This document shows positions 59,368-64,000 of a stretch of DNA of 64,000 bases, one piece after another; the stretch's first letter is position 1; each line of letters starts with the position of its first letter. The DNA lies in NCBI RefSeq assembly GCF_002954405.1, contig NZ_MQWC01000004.1, forward strand, positions 2,978,668-3,042,667, read 5' to 3'. A program made the position numbers and the translations under genes. Source of the DNA: Salinibacter sp. 10B (GTDB taxonomy: Bacteria; Bacteroidota; Rhodothermia; Rhodothermales; Salinibacteraceae). The notes under the pieces are model-generated. The model was not told the DNA's origin, searched no databases, and saw only the letters and a list, made by a program, of their open reading frames with translations.

Positions 59368-60078
59368 TTACCGGTCCCGCCGGACGTACAGGTCCTCGAC
59401 GTATCCATCTCCGGTCCGGTCCACCAGTGCCGCCAATGGATGGCCTCCGGCCCGGACCCGCAATACCCGCTCGCCGGTCCGATCCGTCGAGACCCACTGG
59501 GCGGTGAGGGCGCCGCGAAGATCGAGGCGACGGCGCTCCGCTTCGAGGCGGCGCACTCCGGAGCGGCCCAAAATGTCGATCAGGATTTCCACACGGATGG
59601 ACACGCCCTCGTCCCGGTGGGGGCGACGGCGAAAGACAATGTCTCGGGCCGGTCGTCGGTGCCAGCGCGGCGCCCGGTGCCGATAGACCCTGCCCCGGTG
59701 GTTCACGACGATAGCGGCGCCCCGTTGCTTCCGGACGGCGATCCGGCACTTCATTGGGGGCGGTTGATGTCCGGGCGGGCGGCCCGGATACCAGAGGCGG
59801 CACAGGCCGCGCGGTGGACGATGTCCCTTCGGGATATGGAGGCCGCGGGAGCGTTGACCGCGATGCTTGGTTTGGCGCGAACGGCCTCGGGACGCATGCT
59901 GCTTCCTGTTCTTCGCCCATCGTTCCTCATGATCAGCTCGGTCAGGAGTTGCCTCGGATGCACGGTCCAGTCCGGGCGGGACGCCGCCGGGAGGCCCTTG
60001 GCCTGAGGCCGTCATGGGATGGAGGGCAAAGAGGAGACCGAGGAACAGGACTGCGAACCCCCGAACTTGAATGCTCAT
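59368..60078 (-). CDS. Arg-rich secreted protein with a WYPGRPPGHQPPP motif
   Basis: 236 aa. A signal peptide (FAVLFLGLLFALHPMTASGQ) is followed by a basic, Pro/Arg-rich region. The motif HIPKGHRPPRGLCRLWYPGR with PPGHQPPP recalls a short motif found in exported proteins of many phyla, usually written GHLPPPGECRVWYPGRPPGHQPPP, whose function I do not know. The rest is very rich in Arg (NRKQHASRGRSRQTKHRGQR, RWHRRPARDIVFRRRPHRDE), which stands out against the otherwise acidic proteins. The end, RTGERVLRVRAGGHPLAALV, forms strands. Start at 60078 (MSIQVRGFAVLFLG) by the signal peptide. Confidence 0.65.
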   Translation of the reverse strand: MSIQVRGFAVLFLGLLFALHPMTASGQGPPGGVPPGLDRASEATPDRADHEERWAKNRKQHASRGRSRQTKHRGQRSRGLHIPKGHRPPRGLCRLWYPGRPPGHQPPPMKCRIAVRKQRGAAIVVNHRGRVYRHRAPRWHRRPARDIVFRRRPHRDEGVSIRVEILIDILGRSGVRRLEAERRRLDLRGALTAQWVSTDRTGERVLRVRAGGHPLAALVDRTGDGYVEDLYVRRDR

Positions 60079-60225
60079 GGCGACGGATCGCTGATCGTGA
60101 GTGGGCATGCGCATCCGGGAAGCCGTCGCCAAATTGGGAAACGTAACAGAATATCGTGGAAGAAGAGGGAGGGATCGCCGACAAAGGGCCTTTCGGTCGT
60201 TACGAAAGCCTCCGAACGTCGAAGA

Positions 60226-61368
60226 CTACCACCCGATAATGGGTTGTGAAAGCGGCGGCCAGGCATCGAAGACCCCAGGACCGCGGGCCGCCGGGATGAT
60301 GTGTTTGCCCAGCAGACGGAGGATCTGCGTGTTGTGATTGTCGCTGCCGGGCGGGCGATCGCCGAGAGCGGACGTGCAGACCACGACGAGATCCAGCCGA
60401 GGCACGACGAAAATGTACTGTCCGCCGTACCCCCACGCGAACGCCACGCGCTCGCCACCAAACCAGTGCGTGAACCAGAGGTAGCCGTACTGATGATTGC
60501 GGTACGTCGACAGCACGTAGGTCTTCCAAGAGAGCGTGATCCAGTCTGGGGAGAGCACCTGCTGTCCGTCGAACCGACCGTCGTTCAGGTACAGTTGCCC
60601 GAACCGGAGCATCCCTCGCGGCGTGAGCGACATGTTGTTGCCGCCGAAGTAGCGGCCCACCGGTGAGCGCTGCCAGCTCCGGATGCGCATGCCGAGCGGG
60701 TCGAAGAGTCGGTCTTGCGCGTAGGCTCGGAGCGACTGCCCCGTTGCCTCTGCGATCGCGGCCCCTAGAATGTGCGTGTTGCCGGTACTGTAAATCATCT
60801 CCCCGCCGCGCCGGTCCACCATCGGGCGTTGCAGCGCATTCGCGACCCAGTCGCGGCTTGTCACCCAGGCGCCGTAATTCCCGAAGCTCGTCGACTCCAG
60901 TCCGGCCTGCTGCGTGAGCAGGTTGCGAATGGTGATTCGTTGCTTACGGGGAGCGTTGGCCAGCAACGCCGGAAAGAGGGGGCCGATGGGCTGGTTGAGA
61001 CCTGAGAGCGCTCCCTCTTCGATGGCAATGCCCGTGAGGGCGCTGAGCACACTCTTGCTGGCAGACTTGAGGTTTGATCCACGATTGGGTCCGCCAGTAC
61101 CGAAGTAGATCTCCGCGACCGTCGTGTCGCCGCGGGCAACGAGGAGACTAGTGAGGGGCGGAGCGATCTCCTCGGCAAGGGCCGCCGCCTCGGCAAGGGC
61201 GGCCGCGTCGAATCCGTGTGTTGTGGGCGGATGGGCGCGCCAGGTGACGGTTCGCCCCTCCTCCTGTGCCTGTACGGCGGTTACGTAGAAGCAAAGACTG
61301 AGGGCAACGGCGAGCCCGACTCTGAATTGGGCCCGGAGACTGCGGGGAAGGGGAACGGAGTGATGCAC
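60226..61368 (-). CDS. Beta-lactamase-family serine hydrolase (class C-like)
   Basis: 380 aa. A signal peptide (VGLAVALSLCFYVTAVQAQ) precedes the PF00144-type fold: SxxK motif with Ser-102 and Lys-105 (LKSASKSVLSALTGIAIEEG), the YSN-equivalent at Tyr-193 (EMIYSTGNTHILGAAIAEAT), FDPLGMRIRSWQRSP, and FAWGYGGQYIFVVPRLDLVV near the C-terminus in place of the KTG motif. Such enzymes act as D-aminopeptidases, esterases or beta-lactamase-like hydrolases in the periplasm; the substrate cannot be read. Divergent in orientation from nothing nearby; the next gene upstream (61532) is on the same strand. Confidence 0.88.
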   Translation of the reverse strand: MHHSVPLPRSLRAQFRVGLAVALSLCFYVTAVQAQEEGRTVTWRAHPPTTHGFDAAALAEAAALAEEIAPPLTSLLVARGDTTVAEIYFGTGGPNRGSNLKSASKSVLSALTGIAIEEGALSGLNQPIGPLFPALLANAPRKQRITIRNLLTQQAGLESTSFGNYGAWVTSRDWVANALQRPMVDRRGGEMIYSTGNTHILGAAIAEATGQSLRAYAQDRLFDPLGMRIRSWQRSPVGRYFGGNNMSLTPRGMLRFGQLYLNDGRFDGQQVLSPDWITLSWKTYVLSTYRNHQYGYLWFTHWFGGERVAFAWGYGGQYIFVVPRLDLVVVCTSALGDRPPGSDNHNTQILRLLGKHIIPAARGPGVFDAWPPLSQPIIGW

Positions 61369-61531
61369 TGCGGGAGCACGTTCGGAGATGAGGGGGACTG
61401 CGCGTACTCTGCGGCGAAAGTGTGTTGGATTCCCAATTCTTTGGAACCGTCTAATATGGCGCTCTTGGTGTTTCCGAAGTCGGCTGTTCGCTATACCTTG
61501 AGCGGGATTCTCTTTGAGCGCTCGCCGAAGG

Positions 61532-64000
61532 TTATCGGAGGAAGGTGTAGCTCACCTTCAAGGTGAAGGTGTTGCGCGGGAAGAGGTCCAGCGCGTCGGC
61601 GACGTGATCCCGGAAAGAGCGCTCGTAGAGCGACCGATCCCGGCGGGCGAGCGGGTTCGCGCTGGGGTTCGCGCGCCGCCCGTGCGTCCACACCAGGAAG
61701 ATCGTCGAGCCGGGGCGGTACTGCCATCGGAGTACCGAATTGGACTGCAGGCTCTGAATGGCAAACTCGTTCTGCTTTGGATAGGCGTCAAGTGGAACGA
61801 GCGTGTCGCGGTCCTGCAGGATTTGGAAGCGATCGTAGGTTCCCTGGGCGACGAAGAGCTGGCCGTAGAGCTGCAGGGAAAGCTGAGGCGTGAACGTGAT
61901 CGTTCCTCGCGTCGTGACGTCGATGGACCGGGTATCTCGTTCTCCGAAGACGGGAACGAAGTACCGACGCGGACTTGTGGTGATAGGCTCAACCCCTTGG
62001 AGGGTTTGGTCGAGTTGATTCGGGCCGAGGGAGAGGTAGCGTGCAGGGGTGCGGCGGGCCTCCGTGCCGATTTGCCATCCTCCGTCTGTCCGGCGGAGTG
62101 CCTCGTTGGCCGACCAGGCCGTCACGCTCCGCTCCCATTCTGCCTCCACGTTCGCCGAGAGCGAGAGACGCGTGCCCACGTCGACGTTGCCTCGGAGCCC
62201 TGCCGCGTAGCTACGCCCGCCGTCCTCTATCATCGTGAATCCCGCCTCGGGTTCGATCTCCCAGCTGCGGCGGCTGTCCGTCGTAAACTCCGCTTCGACC
62301 TTGGCCTGAGCCGGCTCTGCCCAGGGGCCGAGGCCTCGTGTCTCATACAGGTCGTATCCACCAAAGGGGTTCTCCGCTTCTGCGGATACCTCAATCCGCT
62401 GGAAGCCTCGGAGCACCCAATTGGTCCCCACCTCAAGACTCAGTCCCTGATTGAGGCCGTTTTGATAGGAAAAGGACTGCGTATTGAAGGTGCGCACGCT
62501 CGCCCGCTGAAACGGGCCGAAGGACTCTCCGCCGTTGATGTTGTGTTCGACGGAGGCGAGCATCACGACCATGTTGTTCTCCCGTAGCTGACCGAGGTCG
62601 TTCGGATTGAACTGATCCCCGAAGACATCCAGCCCAACGAAGCCGGTCCAGTCGCCCTGTCGCTTGCGAAGCCACGTTTTCCCGGCCGCTCCGGCCCTCG
62701 AGTCCTGTTCCGCCGGTGCAGGGCGGAGGTGGGTAAAGGCGGCGAATCCCTCCACGCCGTAGCGATTGTCCCCGAACCGGAGGTCCCAGTCGGCCCCACC
62801 GGTGAGGCTGCTCCGTCGGTCCGGCGTCTCTTCTCTCGGAGCGGACATCCCAGTAACGATGCCGCCGACACTTGAGTAGCGCCCGAGTTGCTGCTTGAGC
62901 CGGGCCACGCCGTAGTGCCGCGTGGGGTCAAAACTCTGCCCCGTGGTCGCCCCAAGGACACCGTACGAGAGGTCCCCCTCCGTCCGTCCTGAGAACTTGG
63001 CCGCACCCACAATAGGGGCCTGCGCGCCGATACGGCGAGTGTAGAGCAGCTCTCCGGGACCGGCGCTAAATTCGAACTTGTTGATCCCCTCCACGAAAAA
63101 CGGGCGCTTCTCGTCGAAAAATGTCTCGAAGGCGGAAAGATTGAGTACAGCCGGATCCGACTCGACCTGCCCGAAGTCTGGGTTGACAGTCACGTCCAGG
63201 ATCGAGTTCGGTCCTAGCCCCACCTTCACGTCGCCACCCACGTCGAAGGTGCGGTCCCACTCGGCCGTGCCTGGAACCTGTTCGCTTTCCTCGGCGCGGG
63301 CCCGGCTGAGCGTGTAGGGGCGCACCTGCACGTTGCGGCGGGATTCGATTCCCGTGATGCCCGTCACGTAGCCAAACTGAGACACGAGATTGGTGCGCTC
63401 CTCCCGGGGCACGAGCGGCCATTCGGCCTGCTCTCCGAGTCGTGGAATCGTGCGGGTGAAGTGGATGCCCCAGCGCTGGGTCTCGGCGCTAGAGAAGCGC
63501 AGCATGCTGTAAGGGATTTTGAGCTCTGCCATCCATCCCTCCGAGGTGAGGCGGACGTCACTGTACCACACGGCATCCCAGGACGTATCGAGGCCTCTGG
63601 GGAACAGGGCACCGCCTCCACCTCCCCCCTGGCCTCCGCTGGAGCGCGTGGCGTCGAGCTGCACACCTGCCGCACTCACCCCGAAAGCAAAGGCCTGACG
63701 TCGGTCCAGGTCTGAGTCGATCGAAATTAGAAACCAGTCCGCCCGGTTCCATTCATCACGTCGGCCCATCGTAGCCTGAACGCGACTCGGGTCTTGGTCG
63801 TGCATCCGGGCCCCGACGTAAAGATGGTCCTCGCCGTAGAGAACCCGTACGTCGGTCCGGTGGGTGGCCGCCGCGCCCTCGTCGGGCTCAAATTGACGGA
63901 AGTCGCTGATCGAAGTGGCTTCCGTCCAGGCAGTCTCCTGCAGACGACCGTCGACGCGGATCTCGGAGGCCGGTGTGGCCTCCACCGTGGAGCGCTCCTG
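61532..64000 (-). CDS. DUF5916 outer-membrane protein with CBM9-like N-terminal domain (5' end beyond window)
   Basis: At least 823 residues, open to the window edge. The first visible part (EIRVDGRLQETAWTEATSIS, then LYVGARMHDQDPSRV and WMAELKIPYSMLRF) is the CBM9-like jelly roll found at the start of DUF5916 proteins; the rest is the DUF5916 barrel with NPDFGQVESDPAVLNLSAFE, TFFDEKRPFFVEGINKF and GELLYTRRIGAQAP, ending in a final strand TFTLKVSYTFLR. Outer-membrane, probably related to TonB-type or carbohydrate/protein handling, but the exact function is unknown. A Gly-rich loop (SSGGQGGGGGGALF) is near the N-terminus. The signal peptide lies outside the window. Confidence 0.85.
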   Translation of the reverse strand, partial: QERSTVEATPASEIRVDGRLQETAWTEATSISDFRQFEPDEGAAATHRTDVRVLYGEDHLYVGARMHDQDPSRVQATMGRRDEWNRADWFLISIDSDLDRRQAFAFGVSAAGVQLDATRSSGGQGGGGGGALFPRGLDTSWDAVWYSDVRLTSEGWMAELKIPYSMLRFSSAETQRWGIHFTRTIPRLGEQAEWPLVPREERTNLVSQFGYVTGITGIESRRNVQVRPYTLSRARAEESEQVPGTAEWDRTFDVGGDVKVGLGPNSILDVTVNPDFGQVESDPAVLNLSAFETFFDEKRPFFVEGINKFEFSAGPGELLYTRRIGAQAPIVGAAKFSGRTEGDLSYGVLGATTGQSFDPTRHYGVARLKQQLGRYSSVGGIVTGMSAPREETPDRRSSLTGGADWDLRFGDNRYGVEGFAAFTHLRPAPAEQDSRAGAAGKTWLRKRQGDWTGFVGLDVFGDQFNPNDLGQLRENNMVVMLASVEHNINGGESFGPFQRASVRTFNTQSFSYQNGLNQGLSLEVGTNWVLRGFQRIEVSAEAENPFGGYDLYETRGLGPWAEPAQAKVEAEFTTDSRRSWEIEPEAGFTMIEDGGRSYAAGLRGNVDVGTRLSLSANVEAEWERSVTAWSANEALRRTDGGWQIGTEARRTPARYLSLGPNQLDQTLQGVEPITTSPRRYFVPVFGERDTRSIDVTTRGTITFTPQLSLQLYGQLFVAQGTYDRFQILQDRDTLVPLDAYPKQNEFAIQSLQSNSVLRWQYRPGSTIFLVWTHGRRANPSANPLARRDRSLYERSFRDHVADALDLFPRNTFTLKVSYTFLR

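Overview
The window is a high-GC chromosomal segment from a bacterium that looks like a halophilic member of the Rhodothermota (Salinibacter and relatives, in the wider Bacteroidota). The reasons are acidic predicted proteins, a type IX secretion C-terminal sorting domain on a subtilase, an HmuY-type heme lipoprotein, a DUF5916 outer-membrane protein, PorV/TraF-like barrels, OmpA-PKD lipoproteins, frequent GTG starts with weak Shine-Dalgarno sites, and a very large set of cation and amino-acid transporters. The species assignment is inference; no rRNA or tRNA gene was seen.

Layout. 0-8 kb: 3' end of an aspartate kinase, pdxH with a 48-bp tandem repeat over its stop codon, an acetolactate-synthase-like ThDP enzyme, a DUF1028 secreted protein, a DUF5995 protein, and a minus-strand pair of a TPR lipoprotein and an outer-membrane barrel. 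8-12.2 kb: a broken SnoaL-like gene, an SDR reductase, an exported methyltransferase, a Bax-inhibitor-1 family membrane protein, and two copies of a roughly 300-bp intergenic element whose cores lie in opposite orientation.

12.3-33.2 kb is the dominant feature: an array of eight multi-spanning transporters, seven of them fused to different cytosolic regulatory modules. There are two CPA1 antiporters with TrkA-N-like tails, an APC permease with RCK-N and RCK-C, three APC permeases with tandem universal-stress-protein domains, an APC permease with a PTS EIIA-2 domain plus RCK-C, and one CPA2 antiporter without a tail. Two tiny membrane proteins, a TPR protein, an outer-membrane barrel and aroE lie among them. 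The array probably serves ion and amino-acid homeostasis at high salt, and recalls the published hypersalinity island of Salinibacter ruber.

33-47 kb: envelope proteins (DUF2207-like, OmpA-PKD lipoprotein, M14-like aspartoacylase, S9 peptidase with an extra C-terminal domain) and a two-gene unit of a lipoprotein resembling a protease prodomain followed by a type IX secreted subtilase. Two inverted copies of a 117-131 bp MITE-like element sit at 34.4 and 47.3 kb.

47.6-54.8 kb is a heme/metal acquisition locus. A good promoter with a perfect 9-bp inverted repeat at the predicted transcription start precedes a TonB-dependent receptor, HmuY, an exported four-lobed chelatase-like protein, two related CxCC proteins flanking a type-1 copper lipoprotein, and a methyltransferase. 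54.9-64 kb: a large AsmA-like protein with internal repeats, a Tat-exported Gfo/Idh/MocA oxidoreductase, an Arg-rich secreted protein, a serine hydrolase, and a DUF5916 outer-membrane protein cut by the window edge. Long antisense frames opposite many genes are GC-driven shadows and were not called.
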